Below are positions 22,828-31,316 of a stretch of 64,000 nucleotides of DNA, one piece after another. This stretch comes from Yinghuangia seranimata. GTDB lineage: Bacteria; Actinomycetota; Actinomycetes; Streptomycetales; Streptomycetaceae. Numbering within the stretch: the first letter of the stretch is position 1; the number at the start of each line of letters is the position of its first letter. The stretch spans positions 62,001-126,000 of the forward strand of contig NZ_JASAOI010000051.1 in assembly GCF_029953285.1 (NCBI RefSeq), given 5' to 3'. The notes under the pieces are model-generated. The model ran no database searches, was not told where the DNA came from, and saw only the letters and a list, made by a program, of their open reading frames with translations. A program made the translations under genes and the position numbers.

Positions 22828-23820
22828 GTGAACCATCCCCGCCCCGGTGGGCGCCGCCGTGGCCTGCCGGTCCTCAGCCCGCTCGTCGCTGTGGCAGTCA
22901 TCGCCGCCGGTACGGCATTCGCGGCCACTCAGCTGAAGGACGGCGGCTCGAGGCCGACGGCCGGGGAGGCCGCGCAACAGCCCGCGCCGCCCGCCTCCCC
23001 ACCGACCCCCATCCCGACGACCACTCACCCGCCGGGCATTCTGTTCGACAGCTTCGACTACGCCGGTCCCAGCGACCCCACACTTGAGGCCCACGGCTGG
23101 GAGGCACGCGACGGCGGCGGCGGCCCTGGAATCGAGGGCACATGGGCGTCCTCCGGCATCAGCTTCCCTCAGGTGCCCACCGCCCAAGGCGGCAAGGCAC
23201 TGCAATTGCAGCTCACCAGCGACGGCACCAAAGCCGGCACCCGGCAGGCCCAGCTCGCCACTGCTGGAACCAAGTTCTTCACCGGAACATTCGCCGCCCG
23301 CGTCTACTTCACGGACAAGCCCGCGACAGGACGCGACGGCGACCACATCAACCAGGCCATGTTCCTGATATCTCCAAAGGGCGCAGAGCCCGCGAAATAC
23401 ACCGAACTCGACGTCGAGTACCTGCCCAACGGTGGGTGGGGCGCGCCCGGACCCAAGCTCGACACCACCAGTTGGCGAACCGCCAAGGACGGCGACCGCA
23501 TCACCCACGCCGAGAAGAAGACCTTCCAAGGCTGGCACACCGTGGTCATCACCGCGATGAACGGCACGGTCAGCTACACCGTGGACGACAAAGTCCTCTT
23601 TCGAAGCCATGGCAAGGAATTCCCCCGCGAACCCACGAGTATCCAGTTCAGTAGTTGGCTCATCGACTTGCCCTTCACCGGCGATCGGACCTGGACCATG
23701 GACGTCAACTGGGTCTACTGCAAGGCCGGCGAAGCCGTCCCGCTGAAGACCATTCAGCAGGCCGTGGACGGTTTCTATGCACAGAACACCCACTACATAG
23801 ACACCATGCCCAAGAACTGA
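22828..23820 (+). CDS. Secreted GH16-like glycan-active or glycan-binding protein
   Basis: 330 aa. An N-terminal signal-anchor (LVAVAVIAAGTAFAA) and a Pro/Thr linker lead into a jellyroll domain with TGTFAARVYF, the triad-like Glu193-Leu-Asp195-Val-Glu197 in TELDVEYL, and GWHTVVITAMNGTVSYTVDD. Family-16 glycoside hydrolases use E-x-D-x-E as nucleophile and acid/base, so activity on the polymer made next door is plausible. The rest of the domain is divergent and it could be a binding protein only. It follows the synthase on the same strand and the deacetylase comes next. Confidence 0.65.
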   Translation: MNHPRPGGRRRGLPVLSPLVAVAVIAAGTAFAATQLKDGGSRPTAGEAAQQPAPPASPPTPIPTTTHPPGILFDSFDYAGPSDPTLEAHGWEARDGGGGPGIEGTWASSGISFPQVPTAQGGKALQLQLTSDGTKAGTRQAQLATAGTKFFTGTFAARVYFTDKPATGRDGDHINQAMFLISPKGAEPAKYTELDVEYLPNGGWGAPGPKLDTTSWRTAKDGDRITHAEKKTFQGWHTVVITAMNGTVSYTVDDKVLFRSHGKEFPREPTSIQFSSWLIDLPFTGDRTWTMDVNWVYCKAGEAVPLKTIQQAVDGFYAQNTHYIDTMPKN

Positions 23821-24058
23821 GGGCGCTGGGCGCTCCGGCGCAACCGAGGACAGCACAGCAATCCTTCAGCCGAAAGCTCGGAACAAGTGGGCGCGGGTTC
23901 ATTTCCGGTCTCCCGACCCACGGCTCCCGACCCACGGCTCCCGGTTACCCGCTCGTGATGCCGGCGTGAGCCCGGCTGCTACCGTCTGTCCGCCGCACAG
24001 TCGTGAGTCTTCCTCGCGGCCGCGCCGCACCCGTTCTGGACATGCAGGAGACACCTCT

Positions 24059-25555
24059 ATGAGCGACGAGTCTGGCGTGGAGCCGGTCAACGGGTCGGCA
24101 CAGCCGACGGGCCGCAGGGCTCATCGTGTGAGCCCCCAGGCTGGAACGCGTGGCATCCCACGGCGTTCGGCGCTGCGCTACGCAGCAGGCGGCTTGCTGC
24201 TTGCCGGCGGCGCAGCAGGCGGCGCCGCGTGGTTGCTCAACGATGGGTCGTCTCCGGCCGGCAGCGAGGCTGTGTCGCACAACCCGCCGCCACCGCCCCC
24301 TGGTGGCCCCGCCCCCGTCTGGTCTGAACAGTTCCAGCCCGGACACAGCTGGGTCGCGGGCGGCGTCGGCACCGCCTCCGCCGACGTTAACGACCGAACG
24401 ATGTTCACGCGAGGCGCTCAGTCGGCCAGGGTCACCACCGACGGATCGGGCCGCCAGGCATTTCTACGCAGGGCCGGTATGCCCGCAATCGACCTGACCG
24501 CCAAGATGATCCGGCTCGTCCTGCGCGTCGAGGACGTCGCACACCTGCGGCAGCTCGCCTTCTACGTCGGTACCCGCGCATTCTCCAACTACTTCAGCTG
24601 GGAGTTCCATACCCACTCCGCCGAAGGCGCCAATTACGTGCAGTCCGGGGAATGGGTGGTCATCCACTTGCAGTGGGCGGACATAACCAAGGCCAGCGGG
24701 GCGTTCTCCATATCTGAGACCGGCGTTCCCTCCGTCACCACAGGCTTTACCGACATGTCGTTCGCGGCCTACGACGACAATGCCGGCCCTGTCACCGTCC
24801 GCCTCCAAGCGGTCGAGGTACTACCGGACACCAGCACGAAGTTTCCCCGCGGGGTGGTGTCGATCACCTTCGACGATTCCTTCGCGTCTGTCTACGATCT
24901 CGCGCAGCCCGTGATGCAAGCCCACGGCTTCGCCGGCACGATGTACAACATTGCCGAGGCGGTCGGCACGAGCCGTTACCTGACCCTCAAGCAGATGCGG
25001 GACATGCAGGACCGCTCGGGCTGGGAAATGGCGGGACACGCATACTCGACCTCAGCCCACGACGCCAGCTACAGCCAACTCACGTCCCGGCAAGTCGACG
25101 CTGACTTCGGACGGCTCCGCAGCTGGCTCGACGCCAACCGCCTGCACAGCACACACTTCGCCTATCCCCACGGCGCGTTCCAAGCGACCAGTGACGGCGT
25201 GCCCGTCGACCACATCGCCGCCCAGCACTTCACTACCGCGCGGAGCATCATCGCCGAAACCGTCGAGTCGCTCGTGCCCGCCATGCCCCACCGGCTCAAG
25301 GCACTCACTGGGCTTACTGACGGCGTCGGCATCGACGGCTCACCGCTCTCGTTGATGCTCGAGCCGGGTGGAAAGCTGGACCGATGCGCGAAGAACGGCG
25401 ACTGGCTGATCCTCGCCTTCCATCAACTCGTCCCAGGACCCCCTACCGCCGGTACGCAGATAAGCCAGGCCGGCTTCGCCGCGGTCATGGACGGCATAGC
25501 CGCGCGCGGCATCCCCGTCCTCACGGTCGGCGAGGCGATGTCCCACTTCACGTGA
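24059..25555 (+). CDS. Secreted polysaccharide deacetylase (NodB domain)
   Basis: 498 aa. The start ATG is preceded by AGGAG. The N-terminus carries a twin-arginine-type signal (PRRSALRYAAGG plus a Gly/Ala-rich hydrophobic stretch), a Pro-rich linker and an additional beta-rich domain (about 80-255). The C-terminal NodB domain shows TFDD (Asp272, Asp273), His327 in MAGHAYS and His334 in SAHD, HFAYPHGAF (motif 3) and ILAFHQLV (last motif). Such enzymes remove N-acetyl groups from poly-GlcNAc-type polymers. The spacing of the two His residues (seven) is wider than the usual four. Position after a GT2 synthase supports a role in maturing that exported polymer. Confidence 0.85.
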   Translation: MSDESGVEPVNGSAQPTGRRAHRVSPQAGTRGIPRRSALRYAAGGLLLAGGAAGGAAWLLNDGSSPAGSEAVSHNPPPPPPGGPAPVWSEQFQPGHSWVAGGVGTASADVNDRTMFTRGAQSARVTTDGSGRQAFLRRAGMPAIDLTAKMIRLVLRVEDVAHLRQLAFYVGTRAFSNYFSWEFHTHSAEGANYVQSGEWVVIHLQWADITKASGAFSISETGVPSVTTGFTDMSFAAYDDNAGPVTVRLQAVEVLPDTSTKFPRGVVSITFDDSFASVYDLAQPVMQAHGFAGTMYNIAEAVGTSRYLTLKQMRDMQDRSGWEMAGHAYSTSAHDASYSQLTSRQVDADFGRLRSWLDANRLHSTHFAYPHGAFQATSDGVPVDHIAAQHFTTARSIIAETVESLVPAMPHRLKALTGLTDGVGIDGSPLSLMLEPGGKLDRCAKNGDWLILAFHQLVPGPPTAGTQISQAGFAAVMDGIAARGIPVLTVGEAMSHFT

Positions 25556-25720
25556 GGAGTGGCCGCCAGCGACGACGCCACCGCCGCCGTGGAGTGTCTG
25601 CCCCACACCTCGCCTCGGTTGGTGCCCTTGCCCTTGCCCGCCCGAGCGATCAGCGTCTCCGTCGACACTGGCCGCCGGCTTCACCGGCGACGCGCGGTGC
25701 GTGGCATCGTCGGGGCTGCC

Positions 25721-26128
25721 TCAGGAGTCCCTGTCATCTGCAGCCGGTGCGCGCCGGGATGCCCGTGCCGCGGACGGCCGGCTTCTGGCCGCCGTCGAGA
25801 TCTGGCGGTGCGACACGCTGGCGGAGAGCTGCGAGACGCGCGCAACGGACACACCGAGTTCGTCAGCTATCTCCTGCAGAGTCCGCGTCTCGCGGAGAGC
25901 CGCGACCGCCTGGTACCGGATTGCCCGTAGCTCACCCTGCAGGTCCCGCACCACATCCTGCAGCAGGCCGGCCGCGCGGACGCGCACCATGGGGTCGGGC
26001 ACCGCCGCCAGCCCGGCAAGAGCCGCGTGGAACGCCGAGCGCACGACCTCAGCCTCAGCCTCGGCCTCCTTGCCTTCCGACGGTGCAGGCACCTGCGGCA
26101 TGGTGTTCGCGGCCTCAGAGCCAGTCAT
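25721..26128 (-). CDS. Small helix-turn-helix protein, sigma-region-4-like
   Basis: 135 aa, cytoplasmic. An acidic N-terminus is followed by a helical region (AGLLQDVVRDLQGELRAIRY) and an HTH of the type found in sigma region 4 (TLQEIADELGVSVARVSQLS), then an Arg/Ser/Ala-rich tail. It is convergent with the polysaccharide cluster and could regulate it, but nothing in the sequence proves that. Similar orphan HTH proteins are frequent in Streptomyces accessory DNA. Confidence 0.65.
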   Translation of the reverse strand: MTGSEAANTMPQVPAPSEGKEAEAEAEVVRSAFHAALAGLAAVPDPMVRVRAAGLLQDVVRDLQGELRAIRYQAVAALRETRTLQEIADELGVSVARVSQLSASVSHRQISTAARSRPSAARASRRAPAADDRDS

Positions 26129-26648
26129 AGGGTTGCGCTTTCATCGGGAACGCGGGACAGACCCGCAGGGCGACCACGCAGCAGCGATGTTGCGCGGCGC
26201 TGGCGGGCAAGGCACCCGATTCCAGGCGTCCCTCTTCAAGGACGCGGACGATCCATTCAGCGTCGCCGGTGGATCAACTGAGATCGGCGTTGTGTCAAAA
26301 CTGATCGCCGTTATAGCAGTTCCCGGCCTCAGAAGCGATCTCGCAGGCGTCTGTCTTCACGGCGACGGGCGTCACGGGCCCGGCGGCCCCACCCGTCACC
26401 CGCGCCACACAAGACTCTCCTTTTAACATATCAGCACATATACAGAAAGTCGGACATGCTTCGATCATGTTATGCGGCCCCGCAATTGCGAGGAGCAGGG
26501 ATTGCGCAGCGCACGCGTCGAGCCGCGAGCATCAACCCGCGCCCCCGCGCCGTGTGCACCAAGCCAAGCTCTCGACATTCCGGTTGGCCGTGTTCATGCG
26601 GGCGTCTGACACGGATTTCGGGCGTCCCGCTTCGCTTCTCCCCCGCTG
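26129..26648. other. Intergenic, no gene seen
   Basis: A 520-base stretch with no supported gene. The AT-rich patch at about 26419-26455 (TTTTAACATATCAG) stands out strongly and may hold promoter elements. Confidence 0.35.
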
Positions 26649-26936
26649 GTGGATGATTTGGGGGTCTGGTGTTTCATTCGTACCCGCAGAGGCATTGAGC
26701 TGGTGGTCACCGGCCTCGGACGCGTCGGCCTTCCGCTCCCGCTGGGGCATCGCCGGCCAGGCAGCGCCGCCGCGCGGCTCGCCGCCTGGCCCGAGTCCTT
26801 GGTGGTACCGAAGTCGGCAAAGTACGCCACCAGCGATGACCGGCTCGCCGTCGATGCCCTGCGCGCGGGGACACGAGCAGGTCCGCAGGCCCGAACCACA
26901 CGGGCGCCACAGGGCGCCAACAAGAGGAAACTGTGA
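26649..26936 (+). CDS. Hypothetical small protein (doubtful)
   Basis: 95 codons from GTG, ending in a TGA that overlaps the next GTG start (GTGA). The product is Arg/Ala-rich and unrecognised. The overlap with 26933 is the only support; no clear ribosome site precedes it. Confidence 0.25.
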   Translation: MDDLGVWCFIRTRRGIELVVTGLGRVGLPLPLGHRRPGSAAARLAAWPESLVVPKSAKYATSDDRLAVDALRAGTRAGPQARTTRAPQGANKRKL

Positions 26937-27118
26937 ACTTGCTCAGAGGGCTCGGAGTCTGCATAGCCCTGGCCGCCATGCTGTATCCAGCAACTCGCAA
27001 CTCCCGGTGGGACACGCTATTCCTCGCGGTCGGCGCGGCCGTCTTCGTGCTCTACGCAGCTCTGTTTGCCGCCGCGTACCTGCGCGGCAGACGCCAAAGC
27101 CGCAGTACCAGGAGGTGA
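26933..27118 (+). CDS. Small two-helix membrane protein, paralogue of 22397-22651
   Basis: 61 aa, GTG start preceded by AAGAGGAAA. The sequence MNLLRGLGVCIALAA is followed by two hydrophobic helices and ends in an Arg/Ser-rich tail. The N-terminal 15 residues match the small protein next to the polysaccharide synthase, though here no synthase is adjacent. Function is unknown. Confidence 0.6.
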   Translation: MNLLRGLGVCIALAAMLYPATRNSRWDTLFLAVGAAVFVLYAALFAAAYLRGRRQSRSTRR

Positions 27119-27405
27119 CTGTGCGGGTGTCAGCGCGCTAGCACCCAAGTCCGAGCAGCCGGGTAGCGGCCGCGACCGGGGCCGCCGAACCGAGGGCCGC
27201 GTCGGCCACGTCGTCTGGCGACAAGCAGCACCGTGGTGTCTCCGTCGCGAATCAAATCGGGAATGTGGTGGCCGCGTCGTCGAGGGACGCTAGGTCGCAA
27301 CCTGGACAGCTCCCTCGGACCTGTCGACGAGCTCCCGCATCCTCCGCTGAGCGGGCGACGGTCGTGTGATCCGCGCACCTGAGCAGGCCGACGGCACGCG
27401 CCGCC
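27119..27405. other. Intergenic, no gene seen
   Basis: No gene or clear site is supported in this stretch before the NB-ARC remnant. Confidence 0.35.
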
Positions 27406-27979
27406 GTGACCACAATCCAGCGTGTCCTCGCCCAAGCCGAACAACACCTCGCGGCCGGCGGCGGCCTCGGCGTGGACGACCCCGCCCGAACCCCACAGCT
27501 GGTTCCAGCAAGTCGCCGACCTGAGTCCCCAGCACGCCGCCCCGCGTATCCGTACGGCGTGGCCGCACCAGGTCGGGCTGATCCCGCCGCAGGCCCGGTG
27601 GTTCCAGGACCGGGCCGAAACACACCGGCTGGCCGCGGTGCTGGCCCAGGGCGGGACTGCGGTGGTCGGATCCGCCGGACCGGTCTCGGCGGGCCGGGTT
27701 CTGTCCGGGATGGGCGGGGTCGGCAAGACCCAGCTCGCCGCCCACTACGCGCGCACCGCCTGGCGGTCCGGCAACCTGGACGAGGCTTTCACCCCGGGCG
27801 AGACCGGCCGGGCGCTGGGCGGCAGGTCCTCCGGCGCGGTCGGCGACGCCTGCGACAAGCTCACCGCCGGAGGCCACGCCGCACTCGTCCGCGACAAGCC
27901 CCGCCGGCTCCGCGCCGCGCGTCCCGCCAACGCGGCGGACGTGCGGCGAGGTCGGGGCTATCGCCCGGGAGTGTCGTGA
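27406..27979 (+). pseudogene. NB-ARC ATPase fragment joined to a winged-helix C-terminus
   Basis: Two overlapping frames suggest a frameshift near the start (MTTIQRVLAQAEQHL in one, WFQQVADLSP in the other). The second frame then reads IPPQARWFQDRAETHRLAAV and VLSGMGGVGKTQLAAHYART, the P-loop start of Streptomyces NB-ARC/TPR proteins. About 20 residues after the Walker A region it changes abruptly to ETGRALGGRSSGAVGDACDK and HAALVRDKPRRLR, typical of the end of a winged-helix DNA-binding domain. No NB-ARC motifs beyond Walker A are present. This is a deletion-fusion relic and not a working gene. Confidence 0.6.
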
Positions 27980-28128
27980 CGTTCGACGCAAGAGCGCTGC
28001 GATGGCGAGGAACCTTTGAGTTTGCTTGACAGCTGCCGTGCCCTGCGCGGCTTTGTCGAAGGTGGCGCCCGCGCGGCCTCGGGGTGCCGATGCCACGAGC
28101 GCGGAGCGGTCGCGAGGCACGCGCACGG

Positions 28129-28163
28129 CAAGCCCCCCGGGCTGAACGGCCCGGGGCGGCTTG
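28129..28163 (-). terminator. Intrinsic-terminator-like hairpin after the LPxTG-type gene
   Basis: CAAGCC plus CCCCGGGC pairs with GGCCCGGGG and GGCTTG around the loop TGAAC. It lies about 70 bases beyond the minus-strand stop at 28231. Like many actinomycete terminators it has no long U tract. Confidence 0.6.
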
Positions 28164-28230
28164 ATGCGGAGGTTGCGTGGCTGTCCTTGGCGCGTAGTGG
28201 CCGAGTTCAATCGTTGCCGTCAGTGGCGGC

Positions 28231-29016
28231 TCAGACTGCGGCGCTGCCGCCCGGCTTCCGCCGACGCGCCACGGCAAAGGCGCCACCAGCGGACAACAGC
28301 AAGCCGACGGCGGCTACGGCGATCCACGGCGTGGTGGAGGATCCGCCGGTCTCCGCAAGATGGGCGGTGTCTGCTGTCCTGCCGTCCGGGTCCGCCGAGG
28401 GAGCGGACACGGCTGCTGGTGTTGTCGTGACGGCCCCTGATGGCTGCCCAGCGGCCGGCGCCGATGAGTTCGGCGTGCTTGGGGGCGGTGTGCTTGGGGC
28501 GGCGGGAGACGGCTTTCCGGTCGGAGTGGGGTCGGGCTTCTGGCCCGGGATCGAGACCTCCACGCTCTGCGTCGGCTGCACCGGAACGTTCGAAGCAGAC
28601 AGCGAGACGGTTATCCGGCCGTGGTCTCCCGGTTTGCCCCCCTGCACCGGGACGACAAGCCCGCGCAGTATCGGACCGCCTCCGGCCACATCGCCGATGT
28701 CGCACCTGATCTTGGTCCCGGCAGGGTGGCAGACCTGCTCGTGGACCTTCGCGAACTCGAAGCGGGCGAACGAAGCGACGTCGCTGTAATCGACCTCAAG
28801 CACCACGCCGTGCGCCGACGGGGAGTAAGGCCAGTACAACCCAAGCTCCACAGGCTCGGGAGCAAGCTGCAACTTCACCTGTCCCGGGCTCGGGCGAACG
28901 ATCAGGGTCTGCGCCTCGTCAGCGCCGGCGGAGCCGGCACCTACCGCTGTAAAGAGCCCGGCCGCGCCAAGGGCTGCAGCCCATGCCGCTGACCGCTTGC
29001 GATTGAGCACAGACAT
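28231..29016 (-). CDS. Sortase-anchored cell-wall protein (LAETG motif)
   Basis: 261 aa. ATG with upstream GAGG; N-terminal signal peptide (AALGAAGLFTAVGAGSAGA); one beta-rich extracellular domain with a Cys pair (VCHPAGTKIRCD); a long Pro/Thr/Ser/Ala-rich wall-spanning stretch; then LAETGG, a hydrophobic helix (WIAVAAVGLLLSAGGAFAVA) and RRRK. This is the classic sorting signal for sortase E/class E-type anchoring in actinomycetes (LAxTG). No sortase gene is in the window. Ligand or role is unknown. Confidence 0.85.
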   Translation of the reverse strand: MSVLNRKRSAAWAAALGAAGLFTAVGAGSAGADEAQTLIVRPSPGQVKLQLAPEPVELGLYWPYSPSAHGVVLEVDYSDVASFARFEFAKVHEQVCHPAGTKIRCDIGDVAGGGPILRGLVVPVQGGKPGDHGRITVSLSASNVPVQPTQSVEVSIPGQKPDPTPTGKPSPAAPSTPPPSTPNSSAPAAGQPSGAVTTTPAAVSAPSADPDGRTADTAHLAETGGSSTTPWIAVAAVGLLLSAGGAFAVARRRKPGGSAAV

Positions 29017-29289
29017 GCAAAGCCTCACACGAAAATCGGGGGACGTGAGGCGTGAGCATATCGACAGGGCCAACAACGATTGGCGGGCTGGACCGTGATC
29101 TGACGAAACCTCAGGGGGTCCCCAACTGGGGCTGGATGGTGCCCACCCACCGATGTGCTGGGAGGCGATGCGGCTCGTACGGTCTCGACACCCCGGTCCG
29201 GGATTTAGGGCGGATCAGTGCGCGGCATTTACAGGTCCTAACAGAACGTCGTTTGCGAGCGTGACCTCGACGTGCTGGCGTCGTTGAAC

Positions 29290-29770
29290 GGTGTGGGCGC
29301 AAAGGGGAGTTGCTTCCGTCGATCGTCTCGGACGAGTTGCGGGGGTGGGTCGAGCCGCTGCTGCCGGTCCCGGTGCTGAGGAAGGTGCCGGGCAGGCCGC
29401 TTGTGCCCGACCGGCAGGCGTTGTGCGGGATCTTGTTCGCGCTGCACACCGGGATCCAGTGGGAGTAGTTGCCCAGGAGCTCGGGTTCGGGTCCGGAATG
29501 ACTTGCTGGCGGCGCCTTTGGGCGTGGAACGACGCCGGCGTGTGGGACGGGCTGCGCGCGGTCTTGCTGGAGAAGCTCCACGGTGCCGGCAAGCTGGACT
29601 GGTCGCGAGCGGTGATCGACTCCGGCTACGTCCGGGCCGCCCGCAGAGGCCCAAAAGTGGACCCCGGTCTCCCCCAAGAACTTCATGACCGTTCCGCCGT
29701 TCTTGGCGGGCGCGTCGGCCTTCCGGGCGCGCTGGCCCGCCATAACCTCCGATATCACGGGTCAGGGCTC
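29290..29770 (+). pseudogene. 5' part of an IS5-family transposase gene, broken
   Basis: Codons give SDELRGWVEPLLPVPVLRK and LCGILFALHTGIQWE, then a TAG where the family has Tyr and a one-base frame change. The other frame continues QELGFGSGMTCWRRL and LDWSRAVIDSGYVRAARRGP (first catalytic Asp). The sequence then loses similarity at PKVDP. The 3' half is absent. It is unrelated in sequence to the IS at 19948. Confidence 0.75.
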
Positions 29771-29833
29771 TGCCCCGGATACCGGATCCCGGAGCGCCGC
29801 TCCGGGACCAGAGCAGCGCACTCGGGGGGCGGC

Positions 29834-30217
29834 ATGGCCAGCCGGACGGCAACCACGAAGCACACCGCGGCGGACGACCCGGCCGCACAGGCGAAGGCCG
29901 ACCAGGACGCGGCGGCGGCCGCCGACCGCGCCGCCCGCCACGCCGCACTCGGCACCGCGCTCGGCACGGCGCTCGGCAAGAAGATCGGCACCGCCCTCGT
30001 CATCGCCGTCGTGGTGGTTGGCGTGGTGAAGGTCGGCCGGCTCCGGCTCCACTCCCTGGTGGTCCGGACCGCGCTGCACGGGTCGGCGGAGGAGAGCAAG
30101 CGGGCGTTCCGGTTCCTCGGCATGGAGAAGAGCTCCCGCAAGACCGTGGTCGAGACCGCCGGCCGCGCGGTCGACGCCGTCGCTGCGGCGGCGGCCAAGG
30201 TGGGGGCCGGCACGTGA
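29834..30217 (+). CDS. Small single-pass membrane protein coupled to the integrase
   Basis: 127 aa; ATG after GGGGGGCGGC. An Ala/Asp/Lys-rich N-terminus is followed by one hydrophobic helix (GTALVIAVVVVGVVKVG, about 55-71) and a basic C-terminal half. Its TGA overlaps the integrase GTG (GTGA), so the two are co-translated. No family is recognised. Partnership with a recombinase is unusual for a membrane protein. Confidence 0.6.
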   Translation: MASRTATTKHTAADDPAAQAKADQDAAAAADRAARHAALGTALGTALGKKIGTALVIAVVVVGVVKVGRLRLHSLVVRTALHGSAEESKRAFRFLGMEKSSRKTVVETAGRAVDAVAAAAAKVGAGT

Positions 30218-31305
30218 CCACCGCACCGCACGCGGCTCCGGGAAGCGCACTCGCCGTCCCCGACCACCGCGACGACACCGCCGCGGCGCCGGCGTTCGCG
30301 CTGCCCGGCTGGTCCGGGCTGGACACCGCCGCCCGGCTCGCCCTGCTGGACACCGCGGCCGCCGACTACGTCGCCGCGCACACCCCGCCCAACACGGCGC
30401 GCGGCTACGCCGACGACTGGCGCGTGTGGCAGGAGTACACGACGTTCCTCGGCATCCCCGAACTCACCGGCACACCGGGCGCGATGGTCGCCTTCGTCGC
30501 CTGGCTCGACCAGGCCAAGCGCGCCGCCGTCTCCACCATGAACCGCCGCGTCACCGGCGCCACGGTCACCCTGCGTCACCGCGGCGCCGCCGTCGACCCG
30601 CGCGCCGGCGCGATGGCGCGCGACGCCATCAAGGCCGTCGCACGGCGGCTGTCCCAGACCGGCGAGCGGCGCGGCCGCGGCCAGGCCCCACCGCTCGCGG
30701 TCACCCAACTGCGCCGCATCAGCCAGGCGTTGCCCGGCAACACCCTCGCCGGGCTGCGGGACCGCGCCCTGCTGCTGGTCGGCTTCCCGGTCGCCGCGCG
30801 CCGCCGCGAGACCGCCTCCCTGCGGGTCGGCGACGTCGTGCACCAGGTGCTTGACGACGAGGACGGCGCCCGGGAGCGGCTGCTCGTCCACCTGCGGTGG
30901 GTCAAGACCGGCGCCCGCACCGCCTCGGCGCCGTACGGCACCCACCCACTCACCTGCCCAGTGCGGGCCTGGCGCGCCTGGATCGAGGCCGCCGGCATCG
31001 CCGACGACACCGGCGGCCCGGCCTTCCGGCCCATCGACCGGCACGGCAACCTCGATCCGTCCCGCGGCCTGTCCCCCGAGGCCGTCGGCGAGATCCTCAA
31101 ACGCATCGCGAAGAACGCCGGCGTCGAGAAGATCACCGGGCACTCGATCAGGGCCGGGCTCGCCACCGCGGCCCGCCGCGCCGGACACGACGCGAAGTCC
31201 ATCGCGGACCAAGGGGGCTGGTCGCCGACCTCGACGGCGCTGTACGGGTACATGCGCATCGTCGACGAGTGGGCCGACAACGCCGCCCTCGGGCTGGGGC
31301 TGTAG
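30214..31305 (+). CDS. Tyrosine recombinase / site-specific integrase
   Basis: 363 aa. An N-terminal SAM-like core-binding domain (NTARGYADDWRVWQEY, MVAFVAWLDQA) precedes a catalytic domain with Arg in GFPVAARRRETASL, His-x-x-Arg in HSIRAGLATAARR, and the Trp/Tyr region GGWSPTSTALYGYM. The arrangement fits the RKHRHY set of phage-type integrases. It is translationally coupled to the preceding 127-aa membrane protein. An integrase here suggests one end of a mobile element, but I could not identify att repeats or a tRNA target. No excisionase is adjacent; the nearest excisionase-like gene is at 45.4 kb. Confidence 0.9.
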   Translation: MTTAPHAAPGSALAVPDHRDDTAAAPAFALPGWSGLDTAARLALLDTAAADYVAAHTPPNTARGYADDWRVWQEYTTFLGIPELTGTPGAMVAFVAWLDQAKRAAVSTMNRRVTGATVTLRHRGAAVDPRAGAMARDAIKAVARRLSQTGERRGRGQAPPLAVTQLRRISQALPGNTLAGLRDRALLLVGFPVAARRRETASLRVGDVVHQVLDDEDGARERLLVHLRWVKTGARTASAPYGTHPLTCPVRAWRAWIEAAGIADDTGGPAFRPIDRHGNLDPSRGLSPEAVGEILKRIAKNAGVEKITGHSIRAGLATAARRAGHDAKSIADQGGWSPTSTALYGYMRIVDEWADNAALGLGL

Positions 31306-31316
31306 CCCCGTAGGCC

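Noticed and set aside
23918-23945. 14-bp direct repeat (CTCCCGACCCACGG twice)
   Set aside because: Too short and isolated to assign a function; probably slippage.
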